Source of the DNA: Armatimonadota bacterium
GTDB lineage: Bacteria; Armatimonadota; Chthonomonadetes; Chthonomonadales; CAJBBX01
Assembly: GCA_026392115.1 (NCBI GenBank)
Contig: JAPLCQ010000092.1
Span: 1 to 64,000, forward strand
Direction of reading: 5' to 3'
DNA: 64,000 nucleotides
Below, one piece after another: positions 47,503 to 57,414 of this stretch; within the stretch, counting starts at the first letter, position 1; each line of letters starts with the position of its first letter. Under the pieces are notes generated by a model, which was not told the origin of the DNA, did no database searches, and was given only the letters and a program-made list of their open reading frames with translations. The translations under genes and the position numbers were made by a program.

Positions 47503-48858
47503 CTAGCCCGCTCTGAGCAGCCACTCCTCAGCAGTAGCGATGCGGATGCCCGGTACGCGGATGGGCGCCGGCGGCGGCTCGGCCACGATCACGAGCCGGT
47601 CGGCGTCGGGGTACTCGGCCCGTGCGGCCGCCAGCGCGCCGGTTTCGCGCTCCGCCGTGGCGCGCGAAGCCATGTCGGCGCAGACCTGGATCAGCTCCAC
47701 CCGACCGTCGGGGTACCGCGCCACGAAGTCGATCTCCGAGCCGTCTCCAAGCTTGGCGTAGGTCACCTCGGCGCGGCGCCGTTCCAACTCAACCAGCACG
47801 CAGGTCTCCAGCGCATGGCCGACGTTGGCCTTGCCCGACCGATCGAACACGGGAATGAAGCCCGGGTCCACGGGGTAGGCCTTCCTGGGGTTGGTCATCC
47901 TCCGACGCTCGGAGTCGGTATCGACGCTCACCAGGCGAAGGAGGAAGCTGTCCTCCAGATGGCCCAGGTACGCATGCAGGCTGTCCTTGCCCACCTTGAG
48001 CCCCTGTGACGTCAGGTCGCCGTGGAGTCTGTGGATGCTGAACGAGGACGCGGTATTGGAGAGCAGATGCCGGACCATCCACCGCAACGCGACCGGGCTG
48101 CTGACGGTGTGCCGCTCAATGATGTCGCGCAGCAGCACGGTGTCCACATACCCGCGCAGGAGCTCGAACCGGTCGGCGGCATCCAGTCCCTGCGCCTCCG
48201 GGAAGCCGCCAACCACAAGGTAGTCGCGCAGCGACGCGCCGAGTTGCGAATGCACCGCGCTGGTCCAGCGCTCCGGCGGCTCGGCGGGCTCGACGCCGGC
48301 GTGCCGAAGGGCCTCGCGGAAGCTGAACGGGAAGACCACAGCCTCCATTGACCGGCCTCGGAGCGACGTCGCCACCTCGCGGCTCAGGAGCTTGGCCGAC
48401 GAACCCGACACGATGATCGCCATGCGCTCGGTGTCGAGAAGCCGCCGGATGAAGAGCTCCCAGCCGGACACCACCTGTATCTCGTCCAGGAACAGCGTGA
48501 CCATCCGGGTCCCGCGCGCCGACGGCCGTGCCTTGTAGTACTCGTCGACGATCAGGTCTAGGTCACGGGCGGCCATGCCAACGAGCCGTTCATCCTCGAA
48601 GCCGAAGAAGAGCAGGTCGGCCCGGTCCGCGCCAGCCGCCATTCGGTCCCCCAGGAGCTGCCAGAGGTAGGTCGTCTTGCCGCTCCGGCGCATGCCGATG
48701 ACTGAGACCGCCTTGCCCGGCAGGCTCGGCGCCCGGAGGTCGCGCCGCGTGAACGCGGGGACGTCCCGAGCCAGCGAGTCTGCGATCTTCTGCCGTACCA
48801 CTTCGCGCATCTGTCCTTCCTCCAAGGACAGATCACTCCGAGTCCGTCCTTCCGTCAA
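47503..48858 (-). CDS. AAA_14/DUF4143-type ATPase
   Basis: SVIGMRRSGKTTYLWQLLGDRM; VTLFLDEIQVVSGWELFIRRLLDT; IIVSGSSAKLLSREVATSLRGRS; alternative ATG start at 48810 is likely. Confidence 0.9.
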   Translation of the reverse strand: MTEGRTRSDLSLEEGQMREVVRQKIADSLARDVPAFTRRDLRAPSLPGKAVSVIGMRRSGKTTYLWQLLGDRMAAGADRADLLFFGFEDERLVGMAARDLDLIVDEYYKARPSARGTRMVTLFLDEIQVVSGWELFIRRLLDTERMAIIVSGSSAKLLSREVATSLRGRSMEAVVFPFSFREALRHAGVEPAEPPERWTSAVHSQLGASLRDYLVVGGFPEAQGLDAADRFELLRGYVDTVLLRDIIERHTVSSPVALRWMVRHLLSNTASSFSIHRLHGDLTSQGLKVGKDSLHAYLGHLEDSFLLRLVSVDTDSERRRMTNPRKAYPVDPGFIPVFDRSGKANVGHALETCVLVELERRRAEVTYAKLGDGSEIDFVARYPDGRVELIQVCADMASRATAERETGALAAARAEYPDADRLVIVAEPPPAPIRVPGIRIATAEEWLLRAG

Positions 48859-48862
48859 GGAC
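48810..48862. promoter_or_regulatory. Two related inverted repeats at the DUF4143 gene start
   Basis: TCTGTCCTT-CCTCC-AAGGACAGA (48810..48832) and GTCCTT-CCGTC-AAGGAC (48846..48862), centres 33 bp apart. Confidence 0.6.
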
Positions 48863-48873
48863 AGATGGCGCGG

Positions 48874-51336
48874 CTAGCCCGGCCCCATGGCGTAGCGGCC
48901 GCCGGGCGTGGTGGCGAAGGTGACGACGCCGTCGGCCTGCGTGGCCCGGATGGGCTTGCCCACGCCGTCCGTTACCCGGACCTTGGGCCATGGTGCGTAG
49001 GCGCGGCAGGGGCCGCCCTTCTCGCTGACGACCTCCACCGTCGTCACGGCGCCCTTGGCCCAGGTCGCGCTCACCAGGAACGCGCCGTTGGCCCGCAGGG
49101 TGCGGAACGAGGCATCGAGCGTGCGGGGCCAGGCGGGAAAGATGCGCAGGGCGCCGTCCCAGCTCTGGAGCATCATCTCCTGCAGCGGAGCCAGAACGCC
49201 CAGCGACTCGGTCCACGCGCCGGAGTGGCCGTAGCTGCCCACGGACATGGCCCAGAGCAGGCCGTTTGGGTGGCGCCACCGTTCCGCCAGGGCGCGGAAG
49301 ACCGGGAAGTCGCGGTCGGCGATGAACTCCCCGCCACGGAGCCGCCCCATGACGCCCCACGGGTACTGCCCGTAGTACCAGCTATGCGAGCCGTCGCCCA
49401 CGTTTGGCCATGGCTTGCCGTCGTGCGTGGCCGGCTGGGGCTTGTAGGGCCTGCCGAAGCCGAACTCGGGCGCGTTGGCCTCGTAGCAGCGCTTCTCCTC
49501 GCCGGTGAGCACTCGGGGCGGGTTGCCGTCGTCGCCGGCGCAGTGGTCCAGCCGATCCTGCCACGCGGCGCGGAGCTCCGGGTCGGCCTTCAGCGCCTCG
49601 GATGCACGGATGGCGGTGCGGAGGCAGTGGCGCGCGAACTCCATGACCTGCGGCCGGTCGGTGAAGTCCTTGGGGTTGCCCGAGAACCCGTCCTCGCCCT
49701 GGTTGCTGGGGAAGGTGTGGTAGAGGCCGTCGGCGCCCTTCTTCATGAAGTCGGTGTAGAAGAGCGCGCAGTCGCGGATGGCCGGGTACCCCGTGGTGCG
49801 GAGCCACGCCTCGTCCAGCGTCACCTGGTAGCGCCACCAGTACTGGCTGATCACCCAGCCGGTCATGTAGGCCATGCGGCCCATGGGCACGCAACCCAGC
49901 GGATCGTCCTCCATGACGGCGGGGTAGCCGGTGAGCTGCACGAACGAGCCACGCGCGCCGTAGTAGTCCCTGGCGATCTTGCGGCCGACGTCGAGGATGG
50001 GCTTCATGGCCGCGAAGTAGGCGTCGCCGACCTCCAGGTGGTTGGCCGTGTAGTCGCCCCAGAAGGGCTCTTGCAGGTTGTAGTTGGTGTGGTAGTCGCC
50101 GTGCCAGTGGGAGTAGTCCTGCACCGTGCTGGGCAGGAAGAGGCCAGGCGGGTAGCAGTCAGGCCGGTTGGTGCAGCGCCGGGCGTGGAGCGTCTCGTAC
50201 CAGAGGCCCTCGATGAGCGGATCAGCCACCGTGATGCCGGATTTCGCCCAGAAGGCGGCCGATGCGGTGCGGTTCTCGGCCTCCCAGGCGGCAGCTGCCT
50301 TCTCCGTCTCGGCGCCCGTAGCGCGGATCGCCTTGAGCGATGCCAGCGCCGCCTTCTCCTCCCCGGTGGCCACGGCGACGGCCAGCGTGCCGGCGGCGGC
50401 CTCGACGCCGGGCATGATGTGCAGTCGCGCTTCGCCGGATGCGGCGGTATCGGCCGGCTCCACGGCGACGCCCGCCGCCAGCGGCGCCATCATGCAGTGG
50501 AAGCCGTTGGGGTAGGTGGGATCGGCGGGGAAGGGCTGGTCGACGATGCGCATCCCCTCCTCCAGGCGCAGCGCGGGTTTCGGCAGGGGCGAGCACCTGG
50601 CGGCCGGGAAGCCGCTGAAGGCGCCGTGCCGCGACTCGCCGATGAATCGCGCTCCGAACTCCTGGATGGTGGGATCGGCCCACCGGTAGAGCGAGAACCA
50701 GATCGGCGGCAGGTTGTTGCCCGTGCGCACCTCGGGCTTCCAGCCGGTCACCTTCCAGCGCACGAGCAGCACGTTGGCCGCCGGCGGGATGCAGCAGTCG
50801 AGGCGCAGGGCCACGCCGCTCCGCCAGGTGCAGTCGATCTCGACGCGGCCCTCCTCGATGACGAGCCGCTGCCGGATGCGGAGGCCCGGCTGGTCTGCGG
50901 GGAGTTGCAGGGCCAGCTCGCCCACGGGCTTGGGGCAGGGGTAGGGCCGTTCGCGGTAGCTGGGCGGAACGGCCTGGCAGATCTCCTTCATGCGGGCGGG
51001 GTTTTTCGTGCCGCGCGTGGCCTCCACGGGTCCGCCGTAGGGCGGGCACTTCCAGCCCTCGTCGGTGATTCCCTTGGCGACCTCGTCGATGTGTGCGGGC
51101 TTCGGGTCGTCGGAGCGGTCGATGCGCCGATCCCAGACGTCGCCCTTGCCGAACCGCCAGACGATCCGGTCGGCGGTCTGGTAGACGCTGACGGAGAGGT
51201 CGCCGTTGCCCAGCAGCAGCCCATCCTCGGGCGTCAGGAGCCGCTCGTTCAGCTCGATGGCGTGCGGCGCGCCGGAGGCGGCGGGCGCCAGGGCGAGCGT
51301 AAGGGCCGCCAGGGCCAGGAGCGAGCAGGTGAGCAT
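48874..51336 (-). CDS. GH95-like secreted glycoside hydrolase
   Basis: Signal peptide MLTCSLLALAALTLALAPAASG; DGLLLGNGDLSVSVYQTADRIVWRFGKGDVWDRR; DYHTNYNLQEPFWGDYTANHLE. Confidence 0.8.
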   Translation of the reverse strand: MLTCSLLALAALTLALAPAASGAPHAIELNERLLTPEDGLLLGNGDLSVSVYQTADRIVWRFGKGDVWDRRIDRSDDPKPAHIDEVAKGITDEGWKCPPYGGPVEATRGTKNPARMKEICQAVPPSYRERPYPCPKPVGELALQLPADQPGLRIRQRLVIEEGRVEIDCTWRSGVALRLDCCIPPAANVLLVRWKVTGWKPEVRTGNNLPPIWFSLYRWADPTIQEFGARFIGESRHGAFSGFPAARCSPLPKPALRLEEGMRIVDQPFPADPTYPNGFHCMMAPLAAGVAVEPADTAASGEARLHIMPGVEAAAGTLAVAVATGEEKAALASLKAIRATGAETEKAAAAWEAENRTASAAFWAKSGITVADPLIEGLWYETLHARRCTNRPDCYPPGLFLPSTVQDYSHWHGDYHTNYNLQEPFWGDYTANHLEVGDAYFAAMKPILDVGRKIARDYYGARGSFVQLTGYPAVMEDDPLGCVPMGRMAYMTGWVISQYWWRYQVTLDEAWLRTTGYPAIRDCALFYTDFMKKGADGLYHTFPSNQGEDGFSGNPKDFTDRPQVMEFARHCLRTAIRASEALKADPELRAAWQDRLDHCAGDDGNPPRVLTGEEKRCYEANAPEFGFGRPYKPQPATHDGKPWPNVGDGSHSWYYGQYPWGVMGRLRGGEFIADRDFPVFRALAERWRHPNGLLWAMSVGSYGHSGAWTESLGVLAPLQEMMLQSWDGALRIFPAWPRTLDASFRTLRANGAFLVSATWAKGAVTTVEVVSEKGGPCRAYAPWPKVRVTDGVGKPIRATQADGVVTFATTPGGRYAMGPG

Positions 51337-51439
51337 GGTGGGACCTCCCGGTGGGCCGCTGTGGCAGCGCCCCAATGCAAGGGTACCTTGTGGCCGACAC
51401 GGCGGGAGTGCGGCAGGTAAGGGCAAGGGCCCGACGTCG

Positions 51440-51493
51440 CCGACCGTGTTGACCGCGTTGACGGCGTTGACCTCAGTGACCGTGTTGACGGCG
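51440..51493 (+). repeat. Nonamer TTGAC array A (6 units)
   Basis: CCGACCGTG TTGACCGCG TTGACGGCG TTGACCTCA GTGACCGTG TTGACGGCG. Confidence 0.85.
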
Positions 51494-51629
51494 TTCGGCG
51501 GGAGGCGCGCGGGTGGGGTCCTATGTGTCGGTGCGATCAGGGGTATTATGCTGTTTAGAGGGATGGTCGAAGCAGTCCATGTGTTCGGGCCGGCGGGGAC
51601 CGGCTGTTGCTTCGACGGCGCCTAGCCTC

Positions 51630-54600
51630 ATGGGTCGCATGGCGCCGGACGTCGAGGGCCCAGACGCCGATCCGCACCCTGGGCGGTGCACGCAGGAGGC
51701 CGGCTTGACCACATCCGAGAACGACAACGTTGATCGCAGCCCGGGCGCACCGGACGTCGCGACGCCCAGGCCGGAGACCTTTCCGATCGTGGGCATCGGG
51801 GCTTCGGCCGGCGGGCTGGCGGCTTTCGAGGCCTTCTTCTCCGGGATGCCGCCGGACGCCGATACGGGCATGGCCTTCGTGCTGGTGCAGCACCTGGCGC
51901 CCGACCACAAGAGCATGCTCTCCAGCCTCGTGAGCCGCTACACGCGGATGCGGGTCCAGGAGGTCGAGGACGGCATGCCGATCCGGCCCGACTGCGCCTA
52001 TATCATCCCGCCGAACCGCAACATGTCGGTGCGCGGCGGCGCCCTCCACCTGGTGGAGCAGGACCGGCAGCACGGCGTTCGGCTGCCCATCGACTACCTC
52101 TTCCGCTCGCTGGCCGAGGATCAGCACGAGCGCGCCATCTCCATCGTGCTCTCGGGGACGGGCAGCGACGGGACGCTGGGCACGCGGGCGATCAAGGGCG
52201 AGGGCGGCCTGACGCTGGCCCAGAGCCCGGACAGCACCGAGTTCACCGGCATGCCGCAGAGCGCCATCGACACCGGCATGGTGGACATGGTGGTGGCCCC
52301 CAACGAGATGCCGGCGCGGTTGCTCGCCTATGTCGAGCGCGCCTGGTGGAACGCGGCGCAGCCCGGCGCGCCGGCCGGAGCCGGCAACGAGAGCGGCCTG
52401 CGGACCGTGCTCGCGTTGGTGAAGACGCACACGGGGCACGACCTGTCGCCCTACAAGCCCAGCACCATCGTTCGCCGCGTCCGCCGCCGTATGGCGGTCC
52501 TGCAGATCGAGACGATGGAGGCCTACGCCCGCTTCCTGTGCGGCGCCCCGTCCGAGTTGGACGCGCTCTTCTATGACCTCCTCATCGGCGTGACGAGCTT
52601 CTTCCGCGACGGCCCCGCCTTCGCCGCGCTGGAGGAGCATGTGCTGCCCGCCCTCTTCGACGGCCACGGCGAGGACTCAATGATCCGCATCTGGGTTCCC
52701 GGCTGCGCCACCGGTGAGGAGGCCTACTCGCTGGCCATCCTGGTGCAGGAGCGGCTCGAGGAGCGGCGGCGCGGGCCGGGAATGCTCATCTTCGCCACGG
52801 ACATCGACTCGCGGGCCATCCTGCACGCCAGGACCGGCGTCTATCCCGCCAGCATCACCGCCGATGTCTCGCCGGAACGCCTGGCGCGGCACTTCACGCG
52901 GGAGCCCGGCGGCGCCTACCGCATCAGCAAGAACATTCGGAGTTCGGTGATCTTCTCCAAGCAGGACGTCACGCGGGACCCGCCCTTCTCCCGCCTCGAC
53001 CTCATCGCCTGCCGGAACGTGCTCATCTACATGGGCGCCGAGCTGCAGAAGCGCCTGATCCCGCTGTTCCACTACGCCCTGAAGCCCAACGGCTTCCTGC
53101 TTCTCGGCATGTCCGAGACGGTGGGCGAGTTCGCCAACGAGTACACGGCCGTCGACCGCAAGGCCAGGCTCTATCGCCGCAACCTCAGCCCCATGCCCGG
53201 TCGAGCCGCCGGCCCCATCGGGGTCTCCGGCCCGTCATCCTCTCCCGCGCCCGCCCGAGTACCGACACGGCCAAAACACGAGGTGGACTCGTCATTGCGC
53301 GAAATCATTGAGCGTGAATTGCTTCGGCACACGTCGCCGGTGGGGGTCCTGGTGAACCTCCGCGGCGATATCCTCTATCTGCACGGTCGGACCGGCCAGT
53401 TCCTGGAGCCCACCGCGGGAGCCGCCGGCCTCAACGTCCTGAGGATGGCGAGGGACGGCCTGCGCCCCAGCCTCGCGGGCGCCCTGGAGACCGCGGCCGC
53501 CACGCAGGACATCGCTTCGCGCGACCCCGTGCGCGTCGGCACCAACGGCTCGTGGACCGATGTCCGCGTCACCGTGCGCCCGGTGCGGCAGGAGCGCATC
53601 GGCTCGCACGGAGCGGACCTGTTCGTGGTGGCCTTCGACGAGGTCCCGAAGCCGGGCTCCGGGGCGCAAGCGGATGCCGAGGCCCCGGCCGGCCAGGCGA
53701 CCCCACAGGCCACGGACGAGCGGGTCGATGCCCTGCGCCGCGACGTGATGGCCAAGGAAGACCGCATCCGGACGCTGCAGGAGGAGATGGAGACCTCGTG
53801 CGAGGAGCTGCAATCGGCCAACGAGGAGCTCCAGTCGGTGAACGAGGAGCTGCAGTCCACGAACGAGGAGCTGGAGACCTCCAAGGAGGAGCTGCAGGCG
53901 CTGAACGAGGAGCTGACCACCATCAACGCCGAGCTCCACTCGAGCATCGTGGAGCTGTCGCGCGCCAACAACGACATGAACAACCTGTTGGCCGGCACGG
54001 GCATCGGCACCCTCTTCACCGACCACGACCTGCGCATCCTGCGCTTCACGCCGCCGGCCGCCAAGGTGATCAACCTGATCCCGGCGGACGTGGGCCGGCC
54101 CATCGGTCACATCGCCTCCAAGCTGATGGACTACTCGAGCCTCGAGGCCGACATCCAGTCGGTGCTCGACACGCTCATTTCGAAGCATATCGAGGTCCAG
54201 ACCGCGAACGGCGCCTGGTACCTGATGCATATCCGGCCGTACCGCACGCTGGAGAACGCCATCGAGGGCGCCGTCGTCACCTTCGACGAGATCACGGAGA
54301 TGCGCAAGGCCCGCGAGGCGCTGCGGGAGACGCAGATCCTGCGCCGAATGGCCCCCGCGATCATCGACTCGCGCGACCCCGTGATCCTGCAGGACCTGAC
54401 GGGCCAGGCGCTGGCCTGGAACCCCGCCGCCTGTTCGATGTACGGCTGGACGGAGGCCGAGGCCCTGGAACTCAAGGCCTCCGACCGCATCTCCGCCGGC
54501 ACCGTTCAGCGCGAGCTGGCGGCGCTGGGCGGACTCAACCGCGGCGAGGCGCTCGACCCCTACGCGGCGGAACGGCTCTGCAAGGACGGCTCCACGATCC

Positions 54601-54686
54601 GCGTCCTCGTGACGGCCACGGCCCTGGTGAAGGACGACGGGGAGGTGTACGGCGTGGCCTCCACCGAAAGGAAACTCGATACATGA
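51630..54686 (+). CDS. CheB/CheR fusion protein with PAS domains
   Basis: PIVGIGASAGGLAAFEAFFSGMPP (CheB); IRIWVPGCATGEEAYSLAIL and PPFSRLDLIACRNVLIYMG (CheR); EELQSANEELQSVNEELQSTNEEL linker; PAS regions. Confidence 0.95.
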   Translation: MGRMAPDVEGPDADPHPGRCTQEAGLTTSENDNVDRSPGAPDVATPRPETFPIVGIGASAGGLAAFEAFFSGMPPDADTGMAFVLVQHLAPDHKSMLSSLVSRYTRMRVQEVEDGMPIRPDCAYIIPPNRNMSVRGGALHLVEQDRQHGVRLPIDYLFRSLAEDQHERAISIVLSGTGSDGTLGTRAIKGEGGLTLAQSPDSTEFTGMPQSAIDTGMVDMVVAPNEMPARLLAYVERAWWNAAQPGAPAGAGNESGLRTVLALVKTHTGHDLSPYKPSTIVRRVRRRMAVLQIETMEAYARFLCGAPSELDALFYDLLIGVTSFFRDGPAFAALEEHVLPALFDGHGEDSMIRIWVPGCATGEEAYSLAILVQERLEERRRGPGMLIFATDIDSRAILHARTGVYPASITADVSPERLARHFTREPGGAYRISKNIRSSVIFSKQDVTRDPPFSRLDLIACRNVLIYMGAELQKRLIPLFHYALKPNGFLLLGMSETVGEFANEYTAVDRKARLYRRNLSPMPGRAAGPIGVSGPSSSPAPARVPTRPKHEVDSSLREIIERELLRHTSPVGVLVNLRGDILYLHGRTGQFLEPTAGAAGLNVLRMARDGLRPSLAGALETAAATQDIASRDPVRVGTNGSWTDVRVTVRPVRQERIGSHGADLFVVAFDEVPKPGSGAQADAEAPAGQATPQATDERVDALRRDVMAKEDRIRTLQEEMETSCEELQSANEELQSVNEELQSTNEELETSKEELQALNEELTTINAELHSSIVELSRANNDMNNLLAGTGIGTLFTDHDLRILRFTPPAAKVINLIPADVGRPIGHIASKLMDYSSLEADIQSVLDTLISKHIEVQTANGAWYLMHIRPYRTLENAIEGAVVTFDEITEMRKAREALRETQILRRMAPAIIDSRDPVILQDLTGQALAWNPAACSMYGWTEAEALELKASDRISAGTVQRELAALGGLNRGEALDPYAAERLCKDGSTIRVLVTATALVKDDGEVYGVASTERKLDT

Positions 54687-55609
54687 CGGAGGCCGACGGC
54701 AAGGTGGCCACGCCGCTGTGGGACGAACTGCGGAGTCGTGCCGAGGCGCAGGCCGCGAGCGCGCACATCGATGACGAGAAGGCTGAGTCCGCGCTCCTGC
54801 ACGAACTCCGGGTCCATCGGATCGAGCTGGAGATGCAGAACGACGAGCTGCGGGCCGCCCTCGAGCGCGTGGAAGAGGTCCAAGCGCGGTTCCAGGGCCT
54901 CTTCGAGTCGGCCCCCATCGGCTACCTCTGCTTCGATGCGACGTGGGTGATCCGCGAGGCCAACGGCGTTGCGGCCGATATGCTGGGCATCGACAGGGAT
55001 ACCCTCATCGACCGACCGTTTGCGAGCTTCGTGACGCCCGACGACCAGGACGCGCTCCACCAGCATCGCCGCGCGTTCCACGGCGGGATGCGGCAACACG
55101 TCACGGAACTGCGGCTGCGCACGGTGGGCGGCGGTCAAAGGCCGGTGCGGCTCGACACCGTTCGCGCCGAGGGCGTCGCCGGCGGGCTTCGCTACCACAT
55201 GGCGATCACCGACATGACGGAGCAGCACGCCGCCATGGACGCCCTGCTCGACGGCGAGCGGTGGCACCGGGCGGTGCTGGAGGCCGCGCCGGACGGGTTC
55301 CTTCAGGCGGACCGCGACGGACGGCTCGTGAGCGTGAACCAGGCGCTCGAGCGCATGACGGGCTACGGGAGGTCGGAACTCGCCAGGATGCGCACCGCCG
55401 ATCTGTGGGCCGACGATTGCGGGGCCTCGTGCGCCGCCATGGTGCAGCGGGCGATGCTGGGCGAGGCCGCGACGTTCGAGACGCGGTGCAGGCGGAAGGA
55501 CGGCTCGGAGTTCGACGCGGAGGTGAGCCTCCAGTACCATCAGTTCGGCGCCGGGCGCCTGGTGGGTTTCGTGCGCGACGTCGCGGAGCGCAAGCGGCCC
55601 GCCGACTAA
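54683..55609 (+). CDS. Tandem PAS-domain protein without a recognisable output domain
   Basis: ATGA overlap with the CheB/CheR gene; two PAS/PAC blocks (FESAPIGYLCFDATWVIREAN; LEAAPDGFLQADRDGRLVSVN); stops after RDVAERKRPAD. Confidence 0.88.
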   Translation: MTEADGKVATPLWDELRSRAEAQAASAHIDDEKAESALLHELRVHRIELEMQNDELRAALERVEEVQARFQGLFESAPIGYLCFDATWVIREANGVAADMLGIDRDTLIDRPFASFVTPDDQDALHQHRRAFHGGMRQHVTELRLRTVGGGQRPVRLDTVRAEGVAGGLRYHMAITDMTEQHAAMDALLDGERWHRAVLEAAPDGFLQADRDGRLVSVNQALERMTGYGRSELARMRTADLWADDCGASCAAMVQRAMLGEAATFETRCRRKDGSEFDAEVSLQYHQFGAGRLVGFVRDVAERKRPAD

Positions 55610-55701
55610 CAGAGGCCCGCTCCCCGCCAAGCAGGGATTACCGCATCGATGCCGAACCTGTAGGGGCGGCGGTTGCCGTGATCTCTTGGAGGGGGTGCGG
55701 G

Positions 55702-57414
55702 ATGCGAGTGTTCGCTGGAGGCTTGCTCGGGTGGGCGGCGGTTGCCGCGTTGGGTCCGGCGCTGCTGCCGGGGGCGGCCGGCGCGCAGGCCATGGCCGGT
55801 CCGGAGGAGACGGCGCGCATCCAGGCCGCGCTGCCCGACCACGCGCCCGCCAGGCCGCTGAAGCCGCGGCGGCTGCTCATCTTCGACCTCAACGTGATCT
55901 ACGGCGGGCACGGCTCCATCCCCACCGCCAACACCGCCTTCACGCTCATGGGCAAGAAGACGGGCGCCTTCGAGACCGTGGTCAGCCGCGACCCGGCCGT
56001 CTTCTCCGCCGAGAGCCTGAAGACGTTCGACGCCGTCTTCTTCAACAACACCGTGGGCAACCAGTTCACCGACCCGACGCTGCGGCGCAACCTGCTGGAG
56101 TTCGTGCTGGGCGGCGGCGGGCTCATGGGCGTCCACGGCACCACCGTGGGATTCACCCGTTGGGACCAGGGCGCGGCCGACGACTGGCCCGAGTGGGGAT
56201 GCATGCTGGGCGGACGGGGCGCCAACCACCGCGCCGCCGACGAGGCCGTGCTGGTCCGCAACGAGGACCCGCTTCATCCGGTGACCGCCATGCTGGGCCA
56301 CGACTTCCGCGCCGCCGACGAGTTCTTCCGCTTCAGCCCGCCCTACTCCCGCGAGAGGGTCCGCGTGCTGCTGAGCCTGGACAACGCCCGGTCGGCTGCC
56401 CTGCAGGGGATCGACCGGCTGCCCAGAATCCGCGAAGACGAGGACTACGCCGTCGCCTGGGTGCGCAACTACGGCCGGGGCCGCGTCTTCTACTCGTCCA
56501 TGGCGCACAATCCCAAGGTCTTCTGGGACCCGGCCATGCTCAAGTTCTACCTGGCCGCCGCGCAGTTCGCCCTGGGCGACCTGCCCGCGCCGACGGTTCC
56601 CAGCGCCAAGCTGACGCCGGCCATCCGGGCGCAGGAGAAGCTGGGTTGGCGGCTGGGCGTCGAGGCCTATACCTTCAGCCGCTACACGCTCTTCGAGGCC
56701 ATCGAGAAGACCGCGGCGCTGGGCTTGCCCTACATGGGCGGGCTCAGCGTCCAGAAGGTGGGCGGCGGCATCGACAAGAACTTCGAGCCGGGCCTCAGCG
56801 ACGAGGAGCTGCAGCAGGTCCGAATGAAGCTGGACGCCGCCGGCATACGGATGCTCACCTACTACATCCAGGACATCCCCGGCGACGAGGCCGGCTGCCG
56901 CAAGGTCTTCGAGTTCGGGAAGAAGATGGGCGTCGAGGTCTTCATGGCCGAGCCCGCCCTGGCGGCCCTGCCGACCATCGACCGCTTCTGCAACGAGTAC
57001 GGCATCAAGGTGGGGCTCCACAACCACGACCAGAAGGCCTCCCCGAACACATGGTGCGCCGACGCGGTCCTGAAGACCTGCCAGGGACGCAGCAAGATGA
57101 TCGGCGCGGCCGCCGACGTGGGCTACTGGATGCGCAGCGGGCTGGACTGCATCGCCGGCGTGCGGAAGCTGGGCGACCGGCTGATCACGCTCCAGATGCA
57201 CGACCTGAACGAGATCACCCCCGACGGCCACGACGTGGCCTGGGGAAGCGGCGCGGGCAAGTCCGAGGCGCTGATTCTGGAGCTGCGGCGGCTGGGCGTG
57301 AAGCCGGTCATGTTCGGGATCGAGCACGCCTACAACTGGACCACCAGCATGCCGGAGATCGCGCAGACGATCCGTTTCTTCGACGGGCTGGCGTTGCGGA
57401 CCGCCAAACCGTGA
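55702..57414 (+). CDS. ThuA-like domain fused to a xylose-isomerase-like TIM barrel, secreted
   Basis: Signal peptide; GGGLMGVHGTTVGF...VFYSSMAHNPKVFWDPAMLKF (ThuA); GWRLGVEAYTFSRYTLFEAIEKTAALGL...VGLHNHDQK (TIM barrel). Confidence 0.88.
   Translation: MRVFAGGLLGWAAVAALGPALLPGAAGAQAMAGPEETARIQAALPDHAPARPLKPRRLLIFDLNVIYGGHGSIPTANTAFTLMGKKTGAFETVVSRDPAVFSAESLKTFDAVFFNNTVGNQFTDPTLRRNLLEFVLGGGGLMGVHGTTVGFTRWDQGAADDWPEWGCMLGGRGANHRAADEAVLVRNEDPLHPVTAMLGHDFRAADEFFRFSPPYSRERVRVLLSLDNARSAALQGIDRLPRIREDEDYAVAWVRNYGRGRVFYSSMAHNPKVFWDPAMLKFYLAAAQFALGDLPAPTVPSAKLTPAIRAQEKLGWRLGVEAYTFSRYTLFEAIEKTAALGLPYMGGLSVQKVGGGIDKNFEPGLSDEELQQVRMKLDAAGIRMLTYYIQDIPGDEAGCRKVFEFGKKMGVEVFMAEPALAALPTIDRFCNEYGIKVGLHNHDQKASPNTWCADAVLKTCQGRSKMIGAAADVGYWMRSGLDCIAGVRKLGDRLITLQMHDLNEITPDGHDVAWGSGAGKSEALILELRRLGVKPVMFGIEHAYNWTTSMPEIAQTIRFFDGLALRTAKP

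Noticed and set aside
47503-48858. DUF4143 ATPase as a fourth member of the island
   Set aside because: It lies outside the right 67-bp repeat and its GC matches the chromosome, so it is treated as a neighbour only.
53780-53990. EELQS-NEEL-like repetitive stretch as a novel repeat
   Set aside because: This coiled-coil linker is a known feature of CheB/CheR-PAS fusion proteins.
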